A DNA stretch of 64,000 nucleotides from Charina bottae (taxonomy: Eukaryota > Chordata > Lepidosauria > Squamata > Charinaidae): the NCBI GenBank assembly GCA_023362775.1, contig JALMGJ010000014.1, positions 2,626,001 to 2,690,000 on the forward strand, read 5' to 3'. The notes below the pieces were generated by a model that saw only the letters and a list, made by a program, of their open reading frames with translations, was not told the origin of the DNA and did no database searches. A program made the translations under genes and the position numbers. Of the stretch, positions 22,561 through 34,254 are shown one piece after another; the first letter of the stretch is position 1; every line of letters begins with the position of its first letter.

Positions 22561-24698
22561 CCTGCCAGACAGTGACTGGGCTCAACCATGACATTTAACC
22601 ATGATTTAGTAAATAAATTACAATTGGGTATGTTTGTACCATATGCTAAACCAGGAATCATGGTTCACAAACTACAGTGGCTAGATTCACACAGTGGAAT
22701 AAGGCTCACCCAAACCAGGAAAAGCACATTGTCATTGTTAACAATATGATGCCAGAGGGACCAAGGATCTGGGTCAGGAGAAGTCAGACAACTATGTTCC
22801 TACATGCCAATGGAACCCTACTCCCTTCCCAATCTGAAGAAACATTTCATCACCTGTATGAACCAGATAACCTGAAATGTAACCTTGTACAGTACACATA
22901 TATTTTACAGGAGAAGCAGCAGCTGCTGCTGCAAGTAACCAGAAGCTCATGGTGAGAATCCAGTAGGATTCCTTGAATCTATTACATGCATCTTTCAAGC
23001 AGATGCAAATGAGGTGACTCTTATACTGTTCTGGAATGCGAAATTTCCATTGTCATTCCTTCTCAAAACAATAAACTTCCAGCATCACTGCACAATTTCC
23101 CAACCAGAATTTTTGCAGCTTGTATCTGTGCTGTATTGGGGGGCAAGATATGAAACCGTTCCATTTAGACTGACAAGGAGTTCCTTGTCTAATTACCTCA
23201 TCATACCTTGTGCAGAATGTTTTCTTCTTCTTTTGTCCCATTAGCAATGACAAGAAGCTTCAGAAACAAGTGATAATTATTTTTCCCCTTTGGGGAAGGA
23301 GGAGCTGCTCTGACAAATGTAGCCATGAGGCAGGAAGTGAATTTATCATTATTTCAGGTTGCGTAGCCATACTACTGCATTGCCCATACTCAAGGCTGTC
23401 TGTTCGGTGCTGCTCACAGCCCTAAGAAATGGGAAATGGTGATTTGATCTCTGGAGAGCACAGAGAAGAGAGCGGGCCATATTCCCTTGGGATCAGTTGT
23501 ACTTGGGGCTGCGGGCACGGCTGGTAGTTTTCAAATTGTTGGAAATAAATACAGTGTTTTTAGGCCTCGCTTGAAAGGGACTGGGAGCACTGTGGGGTAG
23601 AAGAAAAATGTCAGCATGTCTTTATGAAGCAGGCCCCTTCAGATTTGTTCACTCAGATGAGATTCAAAGCTTGAATCTTCCTTAGCGTGGTCAGAAAGTT
23701 CTCCAATTGCCAGTTGCCTTGAGATGACCGAAGCAAGACGAAAAGCCCTCACTGTATCCCAGAGAAACAAGCGTGGCTGAGTCTCTTTTTGGAAACTTAA
23801 GAAGAGCCTTTCTAAATTGGGATCTTCTAGGTTAGCATCTCTCTGCCCACAGTAGCCAGCTAGATGATCTGGAGGGCGACGCTACTGTTTGCAGCTGGTT
23901 TCCAGCAATTAGGCTTCACTTCTGTATTGCCTTTGGACTTGGAGGTTGAAGGTCCCCATCAGTAGCAAAGCTGCTGAATATAATCCGTTCTAAGTCTTCT
24001 AGGAACACAGATGATTGGTAGGCAAGATACAGATCTTCTAAATAACCAGACTGAACGGATGAAGCATAGAGGGAGCAGCCGCTTTGAGATGGATTGGGCC
24101 TACAGAATCCTTAGGCTGTTACTGTATTTTTAAGGCCAGGAAAAGGAGAAAAGTAAAAATGTGACTGGGCTGGCTTTGGATGCAATGCTTCATGATTCTG
24201 GATGGCAGAGGAGGAAAGAGATCCTTTACTCCTCTATCTCAAGCTGCAAAATATCTTGGTCCAATCCTGTGACCTCCTTTCTGCACCAAATGCTTTCCCC
24301 CTTCTTCAGACCATGGTAGATAAACAGGACAGTAGAAGACCTTTGATCAAGTTGAATGGGCCCTACAGGATTAGGAGGGACCCAGTCCACTTAGCTCCGT
24401 AGAACTGGGGAAAGGAACATCTAATTCTTTCCTGCACATCATTGTTCTGATACAGAACCTCATAGTTATGATTTCCCTTTGGGGCAAAACGTGCATTCCT
24501 GGGAGGGGAGGCAGATTTAACCCCCAGGAGGAAAAGGTCAGCATGTTTTACCCTGTGCTGTGGTTCCAGCTGGACAAAGTGGTTCTCTTCCTTCCCTAGA
24601 CATAAGATTTTGATCTCTCCCATTTTTACCTGATTTAGACACTTCCATATTGGGGGGAGGAAGAGTGATGTGTGCAGTGAGCATAATTCTTCACCATC

Positions 24699-24703
<5 letters not shown>

Positions 24704-24772
<69 letters not shown>
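24704..24772. repeat. (AG)n microsatellite
   Basis: An uninterrupted run of about 34 AG units ends in CGCCTCTG. The ER-repeat protein frame across it is an artefact. Confidence 0.95.
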
Positions 24773-24775
<3 letters not shown>

Positions 24776-25705
24776 CTCTGTGCTTTAGTGTTCTTGGATA
24801 TCTTCACCTTCAGCAACAGAAGACCGGGAGGAATATTAGGAACTATTAGGAATATTACCATGCCATTGAGAGAGTCAGCTTCAAGTCAGTCAGTGCAGAA
24901 TGATATGGGATAACCTTGAGTCACGGATGTATTTAGCCTCAGTACCGTTGTGCAAGCAAGGGTCATACAGCAATGTTGTCGGAGGAGGCAGCAGCAGCAG
25001 TCAATTAGTTTGGGCATGCCAGCAGGGAAAGAACAAATTATGGACTTCGAGGGCTGTCAGAATTAAAGTTAATCTGTTTCTAAATGCCTGGGGGGAGGGG
25101 GAGAGCAGAAATAAATGCTGTGTTGCTGAGGGGTAGTGTCGCCACTGTGAGGAATAGTACATTGTAGTTAGGAATATAATCTATGAACAGACAACTGCAA
25201 ACTTCCAACTTTAACGTTGATCTACAACGCAGAGGCACTGTAAAAGTTGTAAGACATGTTTATCCCATTTAATTTGTGTATCTCACCTCCCTCCAAGAGC
25301 TGAGACAGGCATGCATGGAATTATTCCCATTGTATTGATTTTATATAATTTTTTGCACACCGACTTTCAACATAAAATGTGTCCAAGATATCTTTCAGAA
25401 AAATGCTTTAATAGCAGACATAAAAACTGTGAAAATAGGATAATATAACTGATAAAACAGCAGGGGAAAAGGGCAGAAAACTCAACTTGCAAGGTTTGAA
25501 ACAAGAAGCTGATGTAAAGCCTCACCATAATTGTTCCTTACATTCCTGGGCATATAAAATAGCAATCTTATGGTGATCAAACAGAACAGAGATTGTTGCT
25601 GGAGCCAAGGTCTCCCTGGCTTCAATTTTGGGTGTGTTTTGAGGTGTATCCTGAAAGTGTCCATGCCCTACAAGAGTGGTACTTGGTGCAGTCTTGGCCT
25701 AAGAC

Positions 25706-26105
25706 TAGGCTGACCATACGTCCCGTTTTGAACGGGACAGTCCTGTTTTTTCCCCTTTTCTCAACCGTCCCGTCGTTTTAACATGAATGCTGGTTTTGTC
25801 CCGTTTTTCAGGAACAGGCAGAGGTGGAGCAGCCGACCGGAGGGAACCCGGAGGAGGAATCGCCCCCGCCCACCAGCACACGGCAAAGGAGGTGGGAGAG
25901 GCGGGCCCAGCACCGCGACAGGCGGAGGCGATTCCCCTTCCGGGTTCCCTCAAATCAGCTGCTCCGCCCCCGCCCATCACGCTGCCCAGCCCCCCCGCAC
26001 GCTGATAGGTGGAGGTGACCCCCCAGCCCCCCCCCCCAACCAGCCGCTCTGCCCCCACCCGTTCCTCTTGTCCCGTTTTTGTCTTAAGGAAATATGGTCA
26101 GTCTA
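25706..26105. mobile_element. 400-bp hAT-type element, copy 1
   Basis: It begins TAGGCTGACCATACGTCC and ends with the inverse, GGAAATATGGTCAGTCTA. The perfect 8-bp direct repeat CCTAAGAC flanks it (25698-25705 and 26106-26113). The GC-rich interior is a long imperfect inverted repeat: GGAGGGAACCCGGAGGAGG on the left faces CTTCCGGGTTCCCTC on the right. No transposase. Open frames of up to 121 codons on both strands are by-products of the GC-rich palindrome. A second copy lies at 34255-34650. Confidence 0.9.
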
Positions 26106-27810
26106 CCTAAGACCGAGTATGTCTGATTACCGACCCAGGAGATACTGAGCAGGTTTTTTCTGCCAGAGAGACAGACTGTGTAAGTCTTCATATGTCTAAT
26201 TGAGCGCTTTCATCTTCTTAAGATCCCTGCAAGACAGGCAAGGTTGAGAGGCAGTAAGTAACTCTTCAAGAGAGCTTAACTGAACAAGCTGTGATTTCAA
26301 TTCTGTATCACCTTTCTCATATTTTCAAGAAATGAAAAGGAATTTGGTCCATAGCACAGTTGGAGACAAATGTCTTTGGCTATCTGAAAACTTTGTTCCT
26401 ATGTAGGTAACACTAATCTAATCACACAAGACCACAGTCTTATTATCCTCATTACTTGTTCACTTAATCGAGTTCAAAATCCACTTGAACTGATTATTGC
26501 ATTAGGCTGAAGTGGGATTTCAAGTTGTTAAAGAGTGGTTTTGTTGAGACATTTGCACCAGCCAAATGAAACTGACCTGGGCTGATTGGCAAGTGCAGTA
26601 TGCTTTCACTGTCATCCTATAGGTCTCTAGGAAACTGTGGCCCTGGAATGGCTTCTCTTTCTATCTGTCTTTTATCTCACAATGAAAGATATGCAACTTG
26701 ATAAACTGATGTGCTTAAAGAGAATGGGTGATATTGGGAATGAACTGTGGGTCAAGTTTTCCCTATAATATCCCTAGCACGTGTAGAGAGAATAAGGACG
26801 TAAGGTATTGAATCAATGGAAAAGCTACGGTATCTCCATTTTGCCCTGGTGTAGGGCAAGAACAGTAGTCCTTTCATTCTTCAGGTTGGAAGTGTCAGCA
26901 AGTGTCATTGGCCATGCTGGTCTTCCTCAGAGAATGCATCTGCAAACCTCTTCTGCTTGCAGAAAGATCTAATATTTTGTCCCCTGTCTGTTGCATCTTA
27001 GCAGGACCACAACGGTCACACGTAAAGCAAGTTCTGCTTTCATAAGAAAGGTCAGTCTTAAAACGAAATATCCAAAATTGGTAGCATTTGAAACTCAGGA
27101 CTCCTCGATCTTGGTTTAAAAAAACACACACAAACAAACAAAAATGGAAAGCTAGATCCTTTCAGTGTGTCAGAAAGGATTTATGGCTCCATTCCATTGC
27201 CACCGGAGAGCGTAAATTAGTTTTAAGGAGAATAAAATGGAAGCCTAGATAGAATGGATTAGACTCGCTATTGGATTGTTGGGGTTGATTAGCTTGAATG
27301 ATGTCATTTGCAAAGGGTTAATTAATCTCTTGGAAGCAATTGTAGAGGAAAGGAGACTATAGTCATTAGTAACCAAACAGAACCATGGAAAATGTGCCTT
27401 TGTGTCAATGCATCTTACTAGGATACAACACAGCAGTGGAAAGAGCTGAAAATCTAGTGTTTGCCAAGGTATGATATTCTCTACACTGATCTCAACGCTC
27501 CAACTGAAGTTCTCTGCTTCCCAGATGCTTCCCGTTATCCTATGCATAAGGGTTTCTCTATGTTGGAACTCTTGGAACAAGCCCCACAAGGTGTTGTTGT
27601 TTTTTAATTGAGATTATGACTAGCCTTGCTAAAGCCAAGTTATAGCTGAGTTTTCTGACATAATGCTGGGGGGATATATTGTAAAGCTAAGGAAGCATTG
27701 ACCGCTGCGTTTTGCAGAATTGGCTGTGTTGTCAGCCAGAGTGGCCATATGGCAGAAGCAGGCAGCATTTCCCTTTAGATGAGTCACAATTCTCCTCTTC
27801 CTCTTTGCAG

Positions 27811-27918
27811 ATTGGTCACTGGCATGTTACTAAAGGCCTTTCTATGGATAACCAGATCTTCTCTTCCAATGGGTCCGAGAGCCTCTTCAACACCACACTT
27901 CTTGTCACCACCATCCTG
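27811..27918 (+). CDS. GRIK4: GRIK4 internal exon: amino-terminal/ligand-binding domain linker
   Basis: This 108-bp exon (36 codons, phase 0) runs from IGHWHVTKGLSM to TLLVTTIL. Acceptor CTCTTTGCAG, donor GTAAGC. It encodes the end of the amino-terminal domain and the linker; LVTTIL is the conserved first strand leading into the ligand-binding domain. NGS and NTT are potential N-glycosylation sites. The middle (DNQIFSSNGSESLF) departs from the mammalian sequence as I recall it (around SHLYASNISDTLF), so this is the least conserved of the seven exons. The frame is intact. Confidence 0.95.
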
Positions 27919-27996
27919 GTAAGCATGGAGGGTCAGAATGACCCCTTTTCTTCTCAAGCAATCAAGACATGGCCTCTTATTGTCCTGTGTATCAGC

Positions 27997-28110
27997 TTTT
28001 CTCCAACTTGGTGCCTTGTAGACATATTAGGATTACGAGAGCCAGAATACTAACTGGGGATACTGAAAGTTGTAATCCTAGCACATCTGGAGGGCACCAG
28101 CTTGAGGAAA
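27997..28110. repeat. Dispersed inverted-repeat element
   Basis: The arms CTCCAACTTGGTGCCTTGTAG and (inverse) CTGGAGGGCACCAGCTTGAG bracket a degenerate centre. Same architecture as the elements near 11440 and 30150. It starts about 80 bp after an exon donor site. Confidence 0.55.
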
Positions 28111-28794
28111 ACTCTTCGACGTGCCATCATTCAATGCATAGGACTGCATATTTAACTCCTAAAGGAACATACAAACTGCTAATTTGTAGAAGTTATTTAG
28201 TTTCTCATTGCTATATTGCACAGAAATCTATTTTTGATACATTCAGGACCAGCAGGAAAGAACCTTGTAACGGGATCCATCCCAGTTTTACATTCTTCTC
28301 CAAATGTGATTTGGATTAGATTAAGTTTAATTATAAAGATGGAGAAGTCATCTTCCATTTGTCTAAAACACCTTGTTGTGGCAAGGATTATACAATCTGA
28401 GAGATAATCTATGGAGATGTTTTCATAACATCAAAAACTCCTTGCTTTGCTCATTTCCCATCATGGCCAAGTGCTTCTTGGCTTCTTCAGTTGTTCAGTA
28501 TTTCTAAGTTCTCCAAAAACATCCTTAGGCACTTCCATCCATGCAATCTTAAACCCAGCAGCAGTTTGTATGCTGACTGACATCCTTCCCAAATTGGCAG
28601 GCTCAGTTCTTCCATCAGCTAAATTATTGTCTGCCAGATTATGCCCAGGAAAGTGATTGGCTTCTATATGAAGTTTCTTCAACCAGGTGCAGGTGCCAAG
28701 GTGTTCCACAGCAAACCACTTCATGATGGCAATGAGGCTACTGCTCAAGGAACAGAAATATCTGGTCCTCAAGTATTGCTCTATTTCTACCATA

Positions 28795-29004
28795 TCTCTT
28801 GCCAACCTAGCAATTCGAAAGCATGCAAATGCAAGTAGATGAATAGGTACCGCTTCGGTGGGAAGGTAACAGCGTTCCGTGCACGTCATGCTGGCCACAT
28901 GACCGCAGAAGCATCTTCGGACAGCGCTGGCTCTTCGGCTAAGAAACAGAGATGAGCACCGCCCCCTAGAGTTGGACACGAATGTGCAGGGGAAAACCTT
29001 TTAC
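28795..29004 (+). mobile_element. Sauria-type SINE, 5' truncated
   Basis: It starts at CTTGCCAACCTAGCAATTCG, so the whole tRNA-like head is missing, and ends AACCTTTTAC. The target duplication CTACCATA (28787-28794 and 29005-29012) confirms truncation at insertion. Confidence 0.85.
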
Positions 29005-29515
29005 CTACCATAGGCCACTGTCACTCTGGCTAAAGAATCAGGGCTGTTTGCTGCACTGGAGACATCCTTTCCCATTTTAGTCCTAGGCTGGTATATAGCA
29101 GTAGCCAGACATCCTACTCCCCATACTGACTGCTGCTAGCGACTGTACCACCTGCTTGCTTGTGCATCTTATCTCTAGCTCTATTGCACCCCTCCATATT
29201 GTCCCACATATGCCAAGTGACATTGATTGCCCACAGAATCCCACTTTTCTGACAAGATTGTCACTTGCATAGAATGAGATAGTTGTCTGCCTGCCAAACC
29301 TGGGAACATCTGCTCCTTTGGGTCGAGTTAGCCATTACCGCATCCCCCAGATAACGTGAGAGCCGGGTGTATCTATTCCAGAGATTTGTTCCTTCCCAGA
29401 GATTCCCAGTGAGTCCCTCATATCACCCGCCCCTGCTTTCCAATTTGTGCTAAATCTAGTGCTGTTGCAACTCCATGGCTAAGATGGGAATGACAGCTGC
29501 CCAGTTTCGATGCAG

Positions 29516-29719
29516 GAAAACCCTTACTTAATGCTCAAGGGCAACCATCAAGAGCTGGAAGGGAATGACCGCTATGAAGGCTTCTGCGTGGACATGCTGA
29601 AGGAGCTGGCAGATATTTTGCGCTTCAACTACAAGATCCACCTGGTGGGAGATGGAGTGTATGGAGTTCCCGAGGCTAATGGAACTTGGACTGGCATGGT
29701 TGGAGAGCTGATTGCCCGG
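29516..29719 (+). CDS. GRIK4: GRIK4 internal exon: ligand-binding domain S1, first part
   Basis: This 204-bp exon (68 codons, phase 0) starts [20 protein letters not shown] and ends MVGELIAR. Acceptor CGATGCAG, donor GTGAGT. It encodes the first half of S1, one of two segments that fold into the clamshell glutamate-binding domain on the cell exterior. [18 protein letters not shown] is the S1 signature. [10 protein letters not shown] identifies KA1 (GRIK4); the KA2 equivalent, as I recall it, reads [21 protein letters not shown] differs from the recalled mammalian [11 protein letters not shown]. The open frame continues past the donor into intron and repeat sequence, so the exon end is set by the conserved [13 protein letters not shown] junction with the exon at 53772. 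A Penelope-type fragment begins about 43 bp after the donor. Confidence 0.98.
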
Positions 29720-29761
29720 GTGAGTAAGCCAGGCGATGCTAAAGACTTAAGCGCTATCTTA

Positions 29762-29960
29762 TATGGTGGTTGTGGGTTTTCCGGGCTATGTGGCCGTGTT
29801 CTGGCAGTTTTTGTTCCTAACGTTTCGCCAGTAGCTGTGGCTGGCATCTTCAGAGGACAGGAGCACAGCTAGAAGATTCTCTCTGTGCCCAAGTGGAGGG
29901 TGTGTGTTCCTGCTGGTGTTTATAGCTGCTGAGAGGTTATTTGCAAGAGATTGGGAGAGG
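29762..29960 (-). mobile_element. Penelope-like element terminal repeat
   Basis: TGGTTGTGGGTTTTCCGGGC, then GGCCGTGTTCTGGCAGTTTT, then CTAACGTTTCGCCAGTAGC and GGCATCTTCAGAGGACAGG is the layout of a Penelope-type non-coding end in squamates (GTTTCGCC ... GGCATCNTCAGA). It differs from both coding Penelope copies further on. Strand assigned by analogy with the copy at 34922. Confidence 0.6.
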
Positions 29961-30149
29961 GTTTTTTGTGGTGATTATCTTATATTGTTACATATTATTA
30001 TCTCTGGTGGCTATCTTATATGTATACCAGAATCATAGTTTGCCTTATTTCATTGATAGTTTCACCTTCCTATTGAAAAGCTTTCACAAAACTGTTATGG
30101 CAGGGACAGAGGTCTCTAAACTAATCTCCTCCTATACCCATCTTCCTCC

Positions 30150-30262
30150 ACCGAGTGCTCTCTAGATATGTTAGACTAATTCTCCCATAATTACTAGCTG
30201 GCTGGGAATTCTGGGAATTCCAGACTGACATGTCTTGAGAACACTGGGGTTGGGGAAGACGG
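30150..30262. repeat. Dispersed inverted-repeat element, degraded
   Basis: GAGTGCTCTCTAGATATGTTAG faces GACATGTCTTGAGAACACTG in inverted orientation, with GCTGGCTGGGAATTCTGGGA between. Same class as the element near 11440. Confidence 0.45.
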
Positions 30263-32559
30263 TCTTAGATGGTCATGTGTTCTATACATATGGAGATATT
30301 TTGGGTATGGGAAGCATCCAGATGTGAAATCTCCCATCTGCACAGACAAAGAGAAAGTCACGTGGTAAGCATGCCATTTCTTGTTATCTTTATGATCTGT
30401 TTCAACTGTTTTATTATTTTGTTGGTTTGGATTGCTACTTTGGACTTTCTAGCTATCGCTAGAAAGGCATGTTGTTGATTAGGATGGTGAAGTATGTGGA
30501 CAGCTGTTTCCATTTTGAGGGAGGACTTAAATGCAAAGCAGGACAAACCTCCACTCCTCAACCGCTCAAGCACCTGAGCTGAAATCAGGCTTCCATCATC
30601 CTCCAGGGCTCCAGGGTCAGCCATGGAGATCATTCTAATTCTCTGGAAGCCAAACTAGTGAATTATGAGGGATCTTCATCGGTCGTTTTCAAATATGATA
30701 ATAATCTACCTAGGGTTGGGGGGAAAGTTGAGGATTGAACTCTTCATCTTCTGAAAACTCCCTATAGATTCTTTGGGGCCACCTTGTTCAAAGGGATGCA
30801 GAGGGCCACAGAGAGAGAGCAAATATGCAGGGTTTCTAGGAAGGATTTGAATTCAGAAACCCAAAGGCACTCTAACCACCGCAAGTGATGCACAAGATAC
30901 ACATAAGGTACATTTTGTACTCTGACTCTCAAAGGTGAGAGAACAATACTTCATTGAATGGAGCTGATTGCACACATTCTTTCTGACCCCTGAGAGAGAA
31001 GTTCCCAAAAAAGCTAAATGAGAAATAATTGGATAGCATTTGTTCAAAATAATAATAGTTTCCATGCAAATGACTTCACTGTCCTGTGAGTCCTTCCTAT
31101 AGCTCTTTCGTAAATGTCAGAAGATCTTGGTCCCTTGGCTTGAGTTCCAGACCCCCAGCTTCTTCCCATTCCTAAATCACATGGGCCATACCTTCAGTAC
31201 AATCTTATCACAATGTTACACTTCTTTGAAACCTGATAAAGCAGCTGTCAGGAGAGGCAAGGAAAGGTAGTCTACTCTGTCTGAATAGGGACAGTCATTG
31301 TCTTTCAACAGCTGGTTGAGTATAGTAAGCAGCTCAAGGCTAGATCAGAGGGATCTTCAGACTGATCCATCAAGACAAGTCTTAGCTGCTGGATTATGCT
31401 GGAGTGATGTCAGGTCCTGTTCACATCATGAATGACCCAGCCATTAATACTTGTAGTCAATTCCCATTGTATGCCGGCAGCACGTGACGCAGTATGGCTG
31501 GGTCTGGCATGTGGTTGGTGACAATTTTTTCAGTCCTTCTAGGATTCTCAGAGGCTGTTCCTTTCCTCCCTACTTCTGGAGAGGTTTGGGGAAGCTGCAG
31601 GGGTGCAATCAGCACTGAGATGATAAGGACTGGGGAAAGAGAGATGTTCCTAGAGATGCCCATTTTTACAGGCCTCTTTGGGATTTCATCACAAGCTCAG
31701 AAATAAGAATCAATTGACTCCTTGCTAAGTAGTTTGCCCAACGCAGAGGGTATTAGTTGATTAGGAGAGCCAGTTTAACCCCAAACCAACCCAAGGCTTT
31801 TGCGGGCTAACCCTCTGGGTTAGTTAAACATGTTAGAGAGTTCACATAACATCTTTACTGCTCTCTCCCAAAGTCGAGTTCTACGCATCATGCAAATCAG
31901 GCCACTGAGTGTGGTTCCCTCTAGGCTCTCAAGCAACGTCAACAATGAACCTAGTTTTTTTTTAAGTGTCTCTCATAAAAGGCTATAAACATCCAGCTGG
32001 TTCTTCAGTCTTTTGTTATTGCTATTTGTTGGATTGTTTGCTGATGCCTTGGCCTGTCAGCGTAAACGTTTATAAAGATGAACAGGTTTTAAACCGTTCT
32101 TCAAGGCTGTGAAGAGGAAGAACCACAAAGGAGTGTATGGTTTGGAAAGGAGGGAGGGGAAGGGAAGGGAAGGGATTCAGGCTTTTGACCAGATGTTAGA
32201 ATATTCTGTCAAGTGGTAGAGGGCTGTTTATTTGCCTGCCTGCTTTGCGAAGGTAAGAGTTTCTAGATTACCTAGAAATAATTATTGAGCTATTTGTTGC
32301 TTTGTAACAATGGGGAGAAAGGAAAGAGAAGGACATTTTGACAAATAAGCTTGCCATTGCCATTGCATCCTGTTGCAATTACTTCCGTGCAAAATTGGTT
32401 CAAGGATTCTGTAGGTCAGAAATATGACCTGAAGGTTCAATAAGAACTATTGAAGATCAAGGATCTCAATGGCTACCAGCCCTCCAGCAGTCTCCAGAAG
32501 CAGATAGGTGGACTATGATTGCCCAAATATTCTCAAGGTGGCAGTCCACATAAAGGCAG

Positions 32560-32900
32560 CCATACTGGATCAAACCCAAGCCATATCTCATCCAACTTTC
32601 TCTTTTCCAAGTGGAATACTACTGGGAAGCCTGCAGGTATAGCTTGAGTGCTGGGCTGCTCCCTCAATTGCATTTGCCCACAACTGGTATTGAAAAAACT
32701 CTTGGTCATATGTAGTCAACTTAATTAGTGACCACCGATAGCTTTATCATCCATGAATTTGTTTAATCCCTTTTTAAAGCCAGCAAATGTGTGGCCTCAC
32801 TACACCTTGAGGTAGCAATGTTCATTGGGTATGAACTTTGGTCTTCATGAAGAAGTGCTTCCTTTTTATATCTCCCAAATTTCCCCCAGTTCAGTTATCC
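32560..32900 (+). mobile_element. CR1/L3-type LINE fragment, old
   Basis: GCCATACTGGATCAAACCCA, CATGAATTTGTTTAATCCC, TTTTTAAAGCCAGCAAATG and AGAAGTGCTTCCTTTT occur in the order known from a widespread amniote CR1-like 3' segment. It is heavily diverged, with no coding capacity. Confidence 0.6.
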
Positions 32901-33369
32901 TCCAACATCTGGCATGCTCATTTTAAACATTAAGGCTCCATTTGTTTGGTAGTTTTCATTGGTTGGATTCTTTTTTTAAAAAAAAATTCCCGCTTTTCAA
33001 GTTCGTAGATTGGCTGACAAAGATCAACAGTAAGACCAAGTGAGACTACAACAGACATACCACCAATGGGAAAAGGCTGAGGAAGATGGTAGGAAAATGC
33101 AAACGGGTACAATTCTAAACTGTCCAATCTGTATCACAATCAGACGGAGTGGAAAAGCTGGCCTCTCACTTCAGCTGTTGCGATGACTCTGCTTCCCCTC
33201 TTCCTCTGTGCTGCAACCATATTGAATGGTTGGTCAGGGAAACAGGGGCATCCATGGGGGCAGGGCTTCAACTGCGTGGCATGTTGATTCTTCTGACCCC
33301 CCCCCCCCACTCTGCGGATACCCCTTCAAGAAAGAAAAATGCATAACGGAGGTGTGTAGCTTGAATCAT

Positions 33370-34254
33370 GTCAACTGGATTTCTATTTTCTCAGTGGAAA
33401 CGTTTCGCTCCTTATCCAAGGAGCTTCTTCAGTCTGAGCAAAGTTAGTAAGGGAATCCTTAAATATGTTTCTAGGGTGGCTGTGTGACCTTGCACCTGGG
33501 GCTAGGTCATGGTTATTTTGAGATGTTTATTTCTAAGTCCCTTTATCATCTAAAGGAGGATCATTAAGATTACCATGCTGCTGTTGAACTTGCGAAATGG
33601 TCTTAATCTTCCTAGGCACAGAAGACAAAGCAGGAAGGAAGATAGGGGAAAGATTGTGCCTGAGGCCCCCACCTCTATTCAAGGAAGGATTTTCCAAGTT
33701 GGCATAAATGGATTCCTTGACCCCTCTCTCAAACCACCTATCTTCTCTGTCTAAAATGTGAACATTAATGTCCTCAAATGAGTGTCCTTTTTCCTTTAGA
33801 TGAAGATAAACTGCTGACTCTGGTCCTGTGGTGTTACTTCTCCTGTGTTGGGCCATCCTCCTGTACAAAGGTTGTTTGGTTTCTCCAATGTAGAGTTCAG
33901 AGCACTCCTCACTGCACTGGATTGCATAAACTACATTGCTTTCCTTGTGTTTTGGAGTTTGATCTTTGGGGTGTACAAGCCTCTGTCTCAGTGTGTTGGT
34001 GGGTTTGAAATATACAGGTATGTGGTGTTTGCCAAATATCTGTTTTATCTTTTCAGACACGCCAGCCATGTAAGGAATGACCAGGTTCTTCCGTTTACTC
34101 TGAGTCTCAGCCCTATCTGTCGCTGTTTTAGGTCTGGTAGACTTAGATTTAGTGAAGGCCCAATTTGGATATCCACATCGACATAACGGAGGTGGCTTCT
34201 CACCCAAGGTCAGTTGCTGACTTACAGAATAGTAACTGCAAGAAGGCAACTGAC
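33370..34254 (-). mobile_element. Penelope-like retroelement A with GIY-YIG endonuclease
   Basis: An open minus-strand frame of 238 codons (34249 to 33533) carries the C-terminal endonuclease of a Penelope-like element. Visible motifs are NLVIPYMAGVSEKIKQIF, then VVYAIQCSEECSELYIGETK with RRMAQHRR (GIY-YIG core: VYA...YIG, catalytic arginine), then AVYLHLKEKGHSFED and RWFERGVKESIYANLE, and LNRGGGLRHNLSP near the end. Penelope elements join a reverse transcriptase to this nuclease; here the reverse transcriptase is lost. The 3' non-coding part (to about 33370) contains GAAACGTTTCGCTCC. The frame stops where the hAT element at 34255 begins. It is unusually free of stops for a dead element. Confidence 0.85.

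Larger units (their letters stand above)
18027..27810 (+). other. GRIK4: GRIK4 intron, 9.8 kb
   Basis: It runs from GTAATA to CTCTTTGCAG. Contents: a Penelope-type terminal fragment (18312), a (GTT)n run (18512), an imperfect palindrome (19291), a CpG-rich patch (20360-20670), a tRNA-like SINE head (22465), an (AG)n run (24704) and a 400-bp hAT element (25706). The intervals 18540-19290, 19420-20360, 20670-22460, 22700-24700, 24780-25690 and 26114-27810 show nothing I can name. Confidence 0.9.
27919..29515 (+). other. GRIK4: GRIK4 intron, 1.6 kb
   Basis: It runs from GTAAGC to CGATGCAG. It contains a dispersed inverted-repeat element (27997-28110) and a truncated Sauria-type SINE (28795-29004). 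I see nothing recognisable in 28111-28786 or 29013-29515. Confidence 0.9.

Noticed and set aside
25783..26148. 121-codon proline/arginine/glycine-rich frame, with similar frames on the other strand and at 34336-34728
   Set aside because: It falls within the GC-rich palindrome of the hAT-type element in both copies; frames on both strands are a composition effect.
29510..29872. A 120-codon open frame covering the S1 exon and continuing beyond it
   Set aside because: Only 29516-29719 is coding; the frame then crosses a GTGAGT donor and reads Penelope-derived repeat. The next protein segment is supplied by the exon at 53772.
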